Assembly: GCF_025398335.1 (NCBI RefSeq)
Contig: NZ_JAODOO010000024.1
Span: 1 to 43,687, forward strand
Reading direction: 5' to 3'
Source: Clostridium sp. CX1
GTDB taxonomy: Bacteria > Bacillota > Clostridia > Clostridiales > Clostridiaceae
DNA length: 43,687 bases
Shown in pieces: positions 32,925-41,495 of the stretch (the stretch's first letter is position 1; the number at the start of each line of letters is the position of its first letter). A program made the position numbers and the translations under genes. The notes under the pieces were generated by a model that searched no databases, had not been told where the DNA came from, and saw only the letters and a list, made by a program, of their open reading frames with translations.

Positions 32925-34100
32925 TTATTTGTAATATCCGCTAGGCTCTATAGGCTGTCCACTAGAATTTCTCACTTCAAAATGAAGGTGAGGTCCTGAA
33001 GAAACTCCGGTATTACCAGAATGAGAAATTAGTTGTCCTCCTTTTACAGATTGTCCTACACTGACATCCAAAGAAGAATTATGACCATAAACTGTAGTAA
33101 TATCACCATGATTAATCATAACTACATTGCCATACCCAGACATAGATTGAGCAGCAATTACTACACCATCTTTTAAAGCATATACAGGTGTCCCCATAGG
33201 AACTCCTATATCCATACCAGCATGAAGTCTACTATAACCTAATACTGGATGAAATCTCATACCAAAGGGTGAGGTAATTGGATAAGATCCACCAGTTACA
33301 CTATAAAGCTTTCCATTAGTTTTAACTGATGTGGAGCTAGGACTAGCAGAAGTACCCCTAGATGGATTAGTCTTTGTTCCCTCTGAAGCCCTAGCTTGTT
33401 GAATAACCTTAGCAATTTCCTCTGACTCAGATTGCTCCTTAGAAATCATATTTTCATAAAAGCTTTTGTCCTTTTCTAATTTACTAACCAAATTCTTCTT
33501 TTCATTAGATTTTCCTTGCAAAACCTTGTATTTTTCATCTGCTTCTGATTTTAAACTCACTATCTTTTTCTTGTTGTCTTCTAATTGAGATTTCTTACTC
33601 TCTAAACTCTTTTTATTTTCATCAATATAAGCTAAAAGCCTTTTATCATAATCCATGATTCTCCTAACCATTTCTACCCTATTTAGAAGATCAGAGAAAT
33701 CACTTGAGTTTAAGATGACATCTACGTATCCTGTACTTCCTGACTTATACATAGCTCTAGCTCTTTCTTTAAATAAGTCTTCTTCTCTGTCAAACTCTTT
33801 CTTTTTCTCATCAATTTCTTTTTCTTTTATCTTAATTTGTGAGTTTAAACTTATAATATTCTTATTTAACTCCTGTAATTTTGAGGACACTTGTCCCATT
33901 TCTTTATCTAAAGCATTCATTTCCTTTTCTACATCACTTTTGTTACTATTAATGTCTTCAAGTTTGCTCTTCTTTTCCTGAATGGACTGGTTTATTTCAT
34001 TTAACTTTTTTTGATTTTCTTGTAAATTTGCTGCATAAACTGTTGAAACTAAAGAACTGCTGATTGCTAAACTTATTATAAAAACTATACCCCGTCTCAC
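32925..34100 (-). CDS. Secreted M23 peptidoglycan endopeptidase with coiled coil
   Basis: 391 residues. Signal peptide ends near V-Y-A-A. Residues about 28-245 form a long Lys/Glu coiled coil of the EnvC/PcsB type. A Ser/Thr/Pro linker precedes the C-terminal LytM/M23 domain, which has all zinc and catalytic residues: H-P-V-L-G-Y-S-R-L-H-A-G-M-D and H-L-H-F-E-V-R. Such proteins are amidase activators or endopeptidases acting in division or sporulation; with the intact HxH it should be enzymatically active. GTG start with AGGAGAGG upstream. It lies downstream of a two-component operon on the same strand. Confidence 0.92.
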   Translation of the reverse strand: MRRGIVFIISLAISSSLVSTVYAANLQENQKKLNEINQSIQEKKSKLEDINSNKSDVEKEMNALDKEMGQVSSKLQELNKNIISLNSQIKIKEKEIDEKKKEFDREEDLFKERARAMYKSGSTGYVDVILNSSDFSDLLNRVEMVRRIMDYDKRLLAYIDENKKSLESKKSQLEDNKKKIVSLKSEADEKYKVLQGKSNEKKNLVSKLEKDKSFYENMISKEQSESEEIAKVIQQARASEGTKTNPSRGTSASPSSTSVKTNGKLYSVTGGSYPITSPFGMRFHPVLGYSRLHAGMDIGVPMGTPVYALKDGVVIAAQSMSGYGNVVMINHGDITTVYGHNSSLDVSVGQSVKGGQLISHSGNTGVSSGPHLHFEVRNSSGQPIEPSGYYK

Positions 34101-34288
34101 TCTTATTCCTCTCCTATCTATCTTTGGTTTATCTTGTCTAAAAATCCACTTTTCTATTATAAAAGATAAATATGAAGACTTTATGAATAAATAGATAACT
34201 TTTTTAATTTAACTTAATTTTCCATTAAAAGTTTAAATACAATTTTGAACTTATTTTATACTATGAATAATGAGTCTTTCTCTTCTCC

Positions 34289-35659
34289 TTAAGCTTTTTT
34301 AAATTCTATAATAAATTCAGTACCTTCTCCCTCTTCACTTTTAGCACTAATAGAAGCTGAATGTAGTGTGAGGATATCCTTTACTATAGTTAGTCCTATC
34401 CCACTTCCCTCAATTCTGTTTCTACTCTTATCTCCTCTATAAAGTCTCTCAAATATAAAAGGCAAATCCTCTTTACTAATTCCAATACCCTTATCTCTTA
34501 TAGTGACAATTATAGTATTTTTAGCTTCTGTTAAATTGATCCAAATTTCACTTCCATAGTCTGAAAACTTAATAGCATTAGATAAAAGATTAATAAATAC
34601 TTGTTTTAATTTATCTAAGTCTCCAATTATAGTATAGTCTTTGCCGGCTTTTGCATTATAGTATACACTTATGTTTTTCTCTTTTGACGCAACCAAAAAA
34701 TCCTCATACACCAAAGCTATTAACTTATCTAAAGAAACTACTTCTTTATTAATAGATACTATTTCTGCTTCAAATTCCTTCAAAGCATCTAAATTGTTCA
34801 GTAACTTTCCAAATCTAATAATCTCATCATTTAAAGCTATTAATTGGTCCGTATCCACAGGAAAAATCCCGTCAATCATAGCCTCTAAATTATTTTGAAG
34901 AATATTTAGTGGAGTTCTTATCTCATGAGATATATCAGAAACCAATCTTTTTCTTAGTAAGTCCTGCTGGCTGAGCTTTTCTCCTAAAGTATTTATACTC
35001 CCCTTAAGTTTTTCAATCTCCAATATGTCTGTATCTACAGTTGCTCTATGATCATAATCACCATTAGATAACCTCACGGATACATTAGACACTTCCTTAA
35101 TTGGTATTGAAAATTGCCTTGAGGCATAAATACTAATAACGATTATAATAAGAAGACTCAAAAATATACTAGCTACAATACCTTTATTTATGGATAGTTT
35201 AAAATTAATGTCTTCTGCAGATAACAAAACTGAAGAATATTGACCTATCTCTACATATCCAACAGTAGTTCCATTATATCTAATAGGAAAATTAGTTGTA
35301 TTGTAAACTCCCTTATTTACATCTTTATCCAAAACCTTGAAGTGGTCTCTTTCTCTAATATCATTTGGATCCATCATCCACACTAGCTTTTTATCACCAT
35401 CTAAAAGGGTTATGCAATAATTACTCATAAAGGCTTCATGTTTTAATTCACTTCCAGAATCCTTTGTCCATCTCCTATCCCTCTTATAAACTTCTTCAAA
35501 ATATTGTACTATTCTATCATTTCTTTTATTTTGGATGTCTAACATATACTTGCTAAATTTATTGCTTATTGTTATATTTACAAAAATAGCCGTTAAAACC
35601 GTTGCTAATATAGAACAAACTAGAATTATAATACTTAACTTTCTCCTTATACTATGCAT
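34289..35659 (-). CDS. Sensor histidine kinase
   Basis: 456 residues. First helix at about 8-28, an extracytoplasmic domain of about 135 residues with several charged clusters (E-V-Y-K-R-D-R-R-W), second helix at about 165-185, HAMP, HisKA with V-S-D-I-S-H-E-I-R-T-P, and HATPase (N-A-I-K-F-S, D-K-G-I-G-I, G-S-G-I-G-L-T). The ATG overlaps the stop of the response regulator gene (TAATG), so synthesis is coupled. It is the kinase of the second two-component pair in the window. The signal is unknown. Confidence 0.92.
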   Translation of the reverse strand: MHSIRRKLSIIILVCSILATVLTAIFVNITISNKFSKYMLDIQNKRNDRIVQYFEEVYKRDRRWTKDSGSELKHEAFMSNYCITLLDGDKKLVWMMDPNDIRERDHFKVLDKDVNKGVYNTTNFPIRYNGTTVGYVEIGQYSSVLLSAEDINFKLSINKGIVASIFLSLLIIIVISIYASRQFSIPIKEVSNVSVRLSNGDYDHRATVDTDILEIEKLKGSINTLGEKLSQQDLLRKRLVSDISHEIRTPLNILQNNLEAMIDGIFPVDTDQLIALNDEIIRFGKLLNNLDALKEFEAEIVSINKEVVSLDKLIALVYEDFLVASKEKNISVYYNAKAGKDYTIIGDLDKLKQVFINLLSNAIKFSDYGSEIWINLTEAKNTIIVTIRDKGIGISKEDLPFIFERLYRGDKSRNRIEGSGIGLTIVKDILTLHSASISAKSEEGEGTEFIIEFKKA

Positions 35660-36342
35660 TATCTGTCACCACCAAATTTGTAACCTATTCTAGGGACAGT
35701 TAAAATATACTTAGGTTTTTTACTATCCTCCTCAATTTTCTTTCTTATGTTTTTAATATGAACATCTATAGTCCTATCAAATCCTTCAAAATCCATGCCA
35801 AAAACCTTGTCAATTAATTGTTCTCTAGTAAATACCTTTCCTTTATTTGCTGCAAGAGCATAAAGAATATCAAACTCATTAGGAGTTAACATAGCTTCTT
35901 TTCCCCTAACATTTACAACCCTGCTGTCTTTATAAATTACAAGATTTTCATTATCAAAAGACAAAGTTAGATTATTATTTACCTCTAACCTTCTAAATAA
36001 AGCATTAACCCTGGCAACTAATTCCCTTGGACTAAAGGGTTTAATTAAATACTCATCTGCACCTATATTAAGACCTTCTATCCTATCCTCCAAAGCTGAC
36101 TTAGCGGTAAGCATGAATATGTGTACTCCTGACTTATCTCTTATAACCTTGCATATTTCTTCTCCGCTAATATCTGGCAGCATTAAATCAAGTATTACTA
36201 AACTGAATTTATTCAGTTGGAATATTTCTAATCCCTTCATCCCAGTAGCTGCAGTATAAACTCCATACCCTTCCTTTTCCAAATATGCTTTTAATACGTT
36301 GCTTACTTTTTCTTCATCTTCTATTATTAGAATATTGTTCAT
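35659..36342 (-). CDS. OmpR-family response regulator
   Basis: 227 residues. Receiver E-D-E at the N-terminus, phosphorylated Asp in L-V-I-L-D-L-M-L-P, T in L-T-A, K in I-K-P-F. Winged helix with L-T-P-N-E-F-D-I-L and D-R-T-I-D-V-H-I-K-N-I-R-K-K. A GTG start three codons upstream exists, but TTGAGG is 8 nt before the ATG at 36340-36342. First gene of the operon; possible target is the peptidoglycan hydrolase gene downstream (inference from position). Confidence 0.93.
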   Translation of the reverse strand: MNNILIIEDEEKVSNVLKAYLEKEGYGVYTAATGMKGLEIFQLNKFSLVILDLMLPDISGEEICKVIRDKSGVHIFMLTAKSALEDRIEGLNIGADEYLIKPFSPRELVARVNALFRRLEVNNNLTLSFDNENLVIYKDSRVVNVRGKEAMLTPNEFDILYALAANKGKVFTREQLIDKVFGMDFEGFDRTIDVHIKNIRKKIEEDSKKPKYILTVPRIGYKFGGDR

Positions 36343-36465
36343 ATAGTTCACCTCAACTTAATGTATGTTTTACAGTATTATATCCTATGATTATACACAA
36401 TTATTATGTAGATTATATGAATAAGATTACTTTTTCACTTTGATATTTAAAAATATCATTAAGAA

Positions 36466-36490
36466 AGGGAAACGAAAAATTCGTTTCCCT
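36466..36490 (-). terminator. Terminator of the 35-residue peptide gene
   Basis: A perfect 11-bp stem AGGGAAACGAA / TTCGTTTCCCT with a 3-nt loop and TTTCTT on the minus strand, 15 nt after the small gene's stop. Confidence 0.75.
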
Positions 36491-36505
36491 AGTATTTGTC
36501 TTAAC

Positions 36506-36613
36506 TTAACACCATCTTCTTCTACCATTGCAGAATACGATAAGGATTAATATGAGTATCCACCACTCTTCTCCTCTTCTTCCACATGAATGTCTTGATG
36601 TGCATCTTGACAT
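36506..36613 (-). CDS. 35-residue Cys/Arg-rich membrane peptide
   Basis: A small gene with every sign of being real: AGGAGGG before the ATG (36611-36613), a single hydrophobic helix W-W-I-L-I-L-I-L-I-V-F, and a strong terminator right after. The N-terminus M-S-R-C-T-S-R-H-S-C-G-R-R-G and the C-terminus C-N-G-R-R-R-W-C are basic and bear four of the five cysteines outside or near the helix. I do not recognise a characterised family; the form resembles small spore or membrane-stress peptides of Firmicutes. Function unknown. Confidence 0.65.
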   Translation of the reverse strand: MSRCTSRHSCGRRGEEWWILILILIVFCNGRRRWC

Positions 36614-36859
36614 ATAATATCCCTCCTTATAATCTTTAATGTTTGCTCACTTATATATCCAAAGTTTCTCTCTATGTTTATCTCTTGTTCATAGTCACTA
36701 GTAACTTATATTAATATAGTATTCTGATCCCCTAATATTGTTACTAATATTTATTTAAAATTTAAAACTAGTCTAAGTTAATTATATAAGTCCCAAAATA
36801 TTATACTGTGTTATAATAATATAAATATATGAAATTACTTATACTTAATGGAGGAAATT

Positions 36860-37282
36860 ATGGATTATGTTATTAAATTAGGTTATGAAGGAATAAGTTG
36901 GTATAGTGTTTGTGAAGTAATAAAAAAAGCTGGATTAGCAACTCACAGCTTGGAAGATACTGAAAGAGCCTTTAAACATAGTTACATTTCAGTATTTATA
37001 TTTCATAATGACTTATTAATCGGCACAGGAAGAGCGCTTTCTGACGGTGTCTACCAGGCAGCAATATATGATATTGCCGTTTTACCTGAATATCAAAAAA
37101 AAGGTATAGGCAAAATAATTATGGACGAGCTTGAAAAAAACCTAATAGGCACTAATATAATATTATATGCAAACCCTTCTGCAGAAAGTTTCTATAAGAA
37201 ATTGGGATACTCTAAAATGCTTACAGGTATGGCAAAGTTCGTGAACAACGATTCCATGCGCACTAAAGGATTTATCCAGTAG
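36860..37282 (+). CDS. GNAT-family N-acetyltransferase
   Basis: 140 residues with the acetyl-CoA site V-L-P-E-Y-Q-K-K-G-I-G-K (Q/RxxGxG/A) and the C-terminal F-Y-K-K-L-G-Y. The segment I-G-T-G-R-A-L-S-D-G is typical of small single-domain GNATs. Substrate unknown (amine, aminoglycoside or protein). A longer frame begins at 36848, but GGAGG lies 5 nt before the ATG at 36860. Monocistronic. Confidence 0.87.
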   Translation: MDYVIKLGYEGISWYSVCEVIKKAGLATHSLEDTERAFKHSYISVFIFHNDLLIGTGRALSDGVYQAAIYDIAVLPEYQKKGIGKIIMDELEKNLIGTNIILYANPSAESFYKKLGYSKMLTGMAKFVNNDSMRTKGFIQ

Positions 37283-37292
37283 CCTAAATAAA

Positions 37293-37333
37293 AAAACTGT
37301 ATCTTAACTATAGTTTCTATAAGATACAGTTTT
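37293..37333. terminator. Bidirectional terminator, GNAT / apbE
   Basis: A perfect 14-bp stem (37293-37306 with 37320-37333) with T-rich tails on both strands, between convergent genes. Confidence 0.85.
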
Positions 37334-37372
37334 CTTAATGTACTTTTATTATTCACTTCATAATTCTTATCT

Positions 37373-38416
37373 TTAATTTACCAGCTTAAATTCGCTGTTA
37401 GTAATTTTAAAGTTATTTTTTAAACCACTTGTTATATAAACGTCCTTATTTTTGGTTATAAAAATAACATCAATTCCTGGTATATTTTCAATAAACTCCA
37501 TTCCGCCCTTTAATCCTTTAGAGAATACAGATGTAGAAAGCGCATCGCCATCTATGGATTTATCACTTATTATAGTAATACCTGCAATTTCATTCTCATA
37601 GGGATAGCCAGTAAAAGGGTTTAAAATATGATGATATTTTTTTCCATCCTGTTCTATAAATCTTTCGTATATTCCAGATGTAACTACCGATTTATTGGAT
37701 ACTCCAATAGAGCCAACAATTTGTCCTCTTGAATCAAAGGGGTTTTGAATGCCTATTCTCCAAGGTTCTCCATCTGGTTTATTCCCCATTGCAAGAACAT
37801 TTCCACCTAAATCTATAACTGCACTCTTTACGCCTTCTTTCTTAAGAACTTCACTAACAGCATCGGCAGTATATCCTTTAGCAATTCCTCCTAGATCTAT
37901 AATCATTCCTGGTCTTTTTAAAAATATAGACTTATCGTTATCATTTACCTCTAGATCTTTATAGCCTACAAACTTAAGTTTTTCATCTATTTCATTCTTT
38001 GTAGGAACCTTAGCTTCTGGCAACCCGATACTCCAAAGTTTTACTATTGGTCCTACGGTTATATCAAAAGTACCTTCTGTCTTTTTCGAATACTCCAACC
38101 CTTTTTTTACTATAGTAAAGGTATCATCTTTAACCTTTACCCATTCCTTTCCAGAACCAGCATTTACTCTATCAAGTTCTGTCCCTTCTTTGTTTATGCT
38201 AACCTCGCTTTCAATTTGCCTTATTCTATCAAAGGCCTTATTCATTACATCTTCATTCTTCTTATCGTATAGCGAGACTTTAATTATTGTTCCCATAAGA
38301 AACTCCGTTTCCGTCATAGGATTATTGGAATTATTAGCAACTTTTGTACACCCAGAAATACTTAAGCTAATCACAATTGCTCCCAACATAATGGATAGTT
38401 TTTTGAAGTTAATCAT
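37373..38416 (-). CDS. apbE: FAD:protein FMN transferase (ApbE), lipoprotein
   Basis: 347 residues. Lipoprotein signal ending S-I-S-G-C (Cys23), then the ApbE fold with F-L-M-G-T-I-I-K-V-S, D-L-G-G-I-A-K-G-Y-T-A-D-A-V, V-I-D-L-G-G-N and D-A-L-S-T-S-V-F. The enzyme takes FMN from FAD and joins it to a threonine of target proteins outside the membrane, using Mg2+. The gene just upstream codes a lipoprotein with exactly such a target motif. GGAGAT precedes the ATG. Equivalent to FmnB of the Listeria extracellular electron transfer locus. Confidence 0.93.
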   Translation of the reverse strand: MINFKKLSIMLGAIVISLSISGCTKVANNSNNPMTETEFLMGTIIKVSLYDKKNEDVMNKAFDRIRQIESEVSINKEGTELDRVNAGSGKEWVKVKDDTFTIVKKGLEYSKKTEGTFDITVGPIVKLWSIGLPEAKVPTKNEIDEKLKFVGYKDLEVNDNDKSIFLKRPGMIIDLGGIAKGYTADAVSEVLKKEGVKSAVIDLGGNVLAMGNKPDGEPWRIGIQNPFDSRGQIVGSIGVSNKSVVTSGIYERFIEQDGKKYHHILNPFTGYPYENEIAGITIISDKSIDGDALSTSVFSKGLKGGMEFIENIPGIDVIFITKNKDVYITSGLKNNFKITNSEFKLVN

Positions 38417-38582
38417 TTTAGTATCTCCTAGTTATGAAAATCGTAATAAAACATAACCTACTCCCTTCCACTTTGACTTTTATATATACGATTTTTACCA
38501 AATATCTAAATACTTATAATCATTTTCACTAAAAATACTATAGATATTATAACTATTTTCATCCATAAAGTAAATAAAAGAA

Positions 38583-38615
38583 AAGACCTTAAGATTAATT
38601 AAAACCTAAGGTCTT
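38583..38615 (-). terminator. Terminator of the FMN-binding lipoprotein gene
   Basis: A 9-bp stem AAGACCTTA / TAAGGTCTT (38583-38591 with 38607-38615) followed on the minus strand by TTTTCTTTTATTT. Confidence 0.8.
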
Positions 38616-38627
38616 ATTGATAAACTA

Positions 38628-39092
38628 TTATTTAATAGTTACTTTTGATACTGCTGTATCACCCTTCTTAGCGTTGTCCACTAGTTGAGTAGATAACTTC
38701 TTAAAGTTATCTGTAGAATGTGTTGCACCAGTAACTGTATCTACTTTAGCTGGATCTTGCTTTGCAACTAAGTCCTCTGATAATTGTTTAGTATATTTAG
38801 CTGGACCTGTTTTTACCTTTGCTTCCATGTTTTTATTGTACTCAGCGTCTTCTGACTTAAACTTTCCATCCTTATTAGTGTAATCGAATTTAACAGTAGC
38901 AATTTTTCCGCCGTTAACTTCCATTTCAACGAATGGTTTCCATCCTTTATCATCGAAATCTGATGCTTCAGCCTTATATTTTCCGTCCTTTAAAGCATCT
39001 GTAGAAGCTTCCTTTTTAGCTCCGCATCCTGCTAATAACCCTGTACTTACAACCGCTGTAATTATTAATGATGATACTAGTTTCTTGTTCAT
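38628..39092 (-). CDS. FMN-binding lipoprotein (PplA-like)
   Basis: 154 residues. Lipoprotein signal with L-L-A-G-C (Cys23), then one FMN-binding domain with the flavinylation motif D118-T-V-T-G-A-T124-H-S, T124 being the expected acceptor of FMN transferred by ApbE. Listeria PplA has two such domains; this protein has one. It should be an extracellular membrane-anchored electron carrier. The frame extends to 39128, but GGGGGAT lies just before the ATG at 39090-39092. ApbE is encoded downstream and NDH-2 divergently upstream. Confidence 0.88.
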   Translation of the reverse strand: MNKKLVSSLIITAVVSTGLLAGCGAKKEASTDALKDGKYKAEASDFDDKGWKPFVEMEVNGGKIATVKFDYTNKDGKFKSEDAEYNKNMEAKVKTGPAKYTKQLSEDLVAKQDPAKVDTVTGATHSTDNFKKLSTQLVDNAKKGDTAVSKVTIK

Positions 39093-39426
39093 TTGTATCC
39101 CCCCATCACATAATCTGTTAATTATCAAACACTTTTTAATGAATCTTTAATGCAATTTAATTATACTATGAAAACCTTGTATTGTGTTAGTGATTTTTCT
39201 AATATAACATTGCTTTTACTTATATCAATAAAATGTCATAAAATCCTCCGCACTAGTATTCTCAATGGTTTTAAAGCTTCAAGTTCTCTTAAAGGTATTT
39301 ATTTATTAGTGAAACCCCTCTGTTAAACATATAGACATATTCTCAATTTAGTTATAATATTTTATTAAGGATTTATTTTATTTGTTATAATTTTATTAAA
39401 TTTTTAAGAAAATGAGGGGTGATTGC
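39093..39426. other. Divergent control region, FMN lipoprotein / NDH-2
   Basis: 334 nt without a gene. A TATAAT at 39353-39358 could serve NDH-2. ACCCCTC at 39314-39320 is complementary to GAGGGGT at 39414-39420, which is the NDH-2 ribosome binding site. If the transcript begins further left, this 7-bp pairing could block translation. Confidence 0.4.
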
Positions 39427-41340
39427 ATGTCAACTAATACTAAAATACTGATTTTAGGTGCTGGCTATGGTGGTGTTCATACCGCAAAAAAATTAGCTAA
39501 AAAATATAAAAAAGATAACTCAGTGGAAATCACTTTAATCGACAAAAATCCCTTCCATACTTTAATGACAGAACTTCATGAAGTAGCAGGGGGAAGAGTT
39601 CATCCTGAATCAGTGCAAATTCAGTTGAGTAAAATATTTAATAGAACAAAGGTTAATTTAGTTACAGACTATATTGAAAAAGTGGACACAGACAATAAAT
39701 TAGTAACTACAAAACATGGTAAATATAATTACGATTACCTAGTAGTGGGAACTGGTTCAGAGCCAACCTTTTTTGGTGTACCGGGAGTAAAGGAAAATGG
39801 ATTTACCCTCTGGTCCTTTGAAGATGCAATAAAAATTAGAACTCATATTCAATCCATGTTTAAACAAGCCTCAGTGGAAAGAGACGAAAAGAAGAGGAAG
39901 TCACTGCTTACCTTTGTAGTAGCAGGTTCTGGTTTTACCGGAATAGAAATGGCTGGTGAACTTCTTGAGTGGAAAGGTAAATTAGCTAAAGAGCATAATG
40001 TAGATGAGAAAGAAGTAAACCTTCTCGTTGTGGAAGCAATGTCTACAATATTAAACATGCTTGATAGACAACAGGCGGACAAAGCAGAAAGATATATGAC
40101 TAAACATGGAATTCAATTATTAAAGGATTCTCCAATAGTTGAGGTAACTAAAAATAGTGTAAAGTTAAAAAACGGAGAGGAAATTTCTACTGAAACCCTT
40201 ATTTGGACCTGCGGTATACAGGCTAATCAAGAGGCTGCAGAGTATGATCTTGAAAGAGGACGAGCTGGAAGACTACTTTCAAATGAGTATATGCAGGCAA
40301 TTGGAAAGGAAGATGTATTTGTAGTAGGTGATATAACTTACTACGAGGAAGAGCCTGGAAAGGGAACTCCTCAAATAGTGGAAGCCGCTATTCAAACTGG
40401 TGATGTTATAGCTAAAAACATAGCTGCTTCAATAGATAAGAAAGAAATGACTAGATTCAAGTCAAATTATCATGGTTTCATGGTCTCAATTGGAGGAAAA
40501 TACTGCGTGGCTAACCTTTCAGGTATAAAATTATCTGGTTTCTTCGCTATGGTAATGAAGCACTTAGTCAACCTTCACTATCTATGGGGAGTAAATGGTA
40601 TAAATGCTTGCTATCATTACCTAATTCATGAATTTTTCTCAATGGAAGATAAGAGAAGTATAATGAGAGGACATTTGTCTTCAAAAGGAAATAGACTATG
40701 GCTTATTCCACTAAGACTATTTATTGGTGTTACATGGCTTCTAGAAGGTTTAAAAAAATTCGTTGGCGAAAGTACCTGGGATAAAGGCGGGCTTTTATCT
40801 GTATTTAGCGGTCCAGGCTCCGATAGCTGGGTTACGGCTGGAAATATCAAAATGCCTTTTGAGTGGTTAAAAACAGCTGCAACCTCTGGTGCCTCTGAAG
40901 CTGCAACCGCAGCAACACAGGCTGCTACTCCTGAACCAATATTAAGTAGTATGCCTAGTTTTTATAGTGCAATTATGAAACTTATGATACCAAATCCAGA
41001 TATTGCAATCTGGTTCCAAAGAGTTGTAGTGTTAACAGAAGTATGCATAGGACTTGCTCTTCTTGCAGGATTATTTACTTTCCTAGCTAGTGCTGCTTCT
41101 GCCTTTATGGTTGTTAACTTTGTACTTTCAGCAATGGCTGGATGGGATATACTATGGTACTTCTTTGGTGCTATTGCTTTGATGTCTGGAGCTGGAAGAA
41201 CCTTTGGATTAGACTATTGGGTAATGCCATGGATAAGCAATCTGCTAAGCAATTGGTGGCTTGGAAAGAGAGTTCCTGTTTATAATCAAAAAACTTCTAC
41301 TAATAGATTTTTAACTTCAGAGGATAACATAAGTGTATAA
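39427..41340 (+). CDS. Type II NADH dehydrogenase-like flavoprotein fused to a DoxX-like membrane domain
   Basis: 637 residues in two parts. Residues 1 to about 420 are an NDH-2-type pyridine nucleotide oxidoreductase: FAD motif G-A-G-Y-G-G-V-H, NADH motif V-A-G-S-G-F-T-G-I-E-M-A-G, and F-V-V-G-D-I. Residues about 430-620 add four hydrophobic helices of DoxX type (P-L-R-L-F-I-G-V-T-W-L-L-E-G-L-K-K-F) interrupted by an Ala/Thr-rich loop. It would oxidise NADH and reduce a membrane quinone. The fusion matches the Ndh2 of flavin-based extracellular electron transfer loci. ATG at 39427 is preceded by GAGGGG. Confidence 0.88.
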   Translation: MSTNTKILILGAGYGGVHTAKKLAKKYKKDNSVEITLIDKNPFHTLMTELHEVAGGRVHPESVQIQLSKIFNRTKVNLVTDYIEKVDTDNKLVTTKHGKYNYDYLVVGTGSEPTFFGVPGVKENGFTLWSFEDAIKIRTHIQSMFKQASVERDEKKRKSLLTFVVAGSGFTGIEMAGELLEWKGKLAKEHNVDEKEVNLLVVEAMSTILNMLDRQQADKAERYMTKHGIQLLKDSPIVEVTKNSVKLKNGEEISTETLIWTCGIQANQEAAEYDLERGRAGRLLSNEYMQAIGKEDVFVVGDITYYEEEPGKGTPQIVEAAIQTGDVIAKNIAASIDKKEMTRFKSNYHGFMVSIGGKYCVANLSGIKLSGFFAMVMKHLVNLHYLWGVNGINACYHYLIHEFFSMEDKRSIMRGHLSSKGNRLWLIPLRLFIGVTWLLEGLKKFVGESTWDKGGLLSVFSGPGSDSWVTAGNIKMPFEWLKTAATSGASEAATAATQAATPEPILSSMPSFYSAIMKLMIPNPDIAIWFQRVVVLTEVCIGLALLAGLFTFLASAASAFMVVNFVLSAMAGWDILWYFFGAIALMSGAGRTFGLDYWVMPWISNLLSNWWLGKRVPVYNQKTSTNRFLTSEDNISV

Positions 41341-41364
41341 GCCAAAGAACAATTAAACTTAAAT

Positions 41365-41389
41365 AGGTAGGGTGGTATCCACTCTACCT
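41365..41389 (+). other. Hairpin between NDH-2 and polyprenyl synthase genes
   Basis: An 11-bp stem AGGTAGGGTGG / CCACTCTACCT with a 3-nt loop and one G-U pair. No T run follows, so it is more likely an mRNA stability or processing element than a full terminator. Confidence 0.45.
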
Positions 41390-41495
41390 TATGACTATTT
41401 GTAAGTGAACCTACCTACTTTATCCTTATAAACCATTTATATCGTAAGTTGTTTCCTTAGATATACTGTTAAAATTGATATATAGGAGTGATGAC

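Noticed and set aside
41365-41389. T-box-like AGGGTGGTA-TCCAC before the polyprenyl synthase
   Set aside because: It is simply a short hairpin; no specifier stem or antiterminator arrangement is visible.
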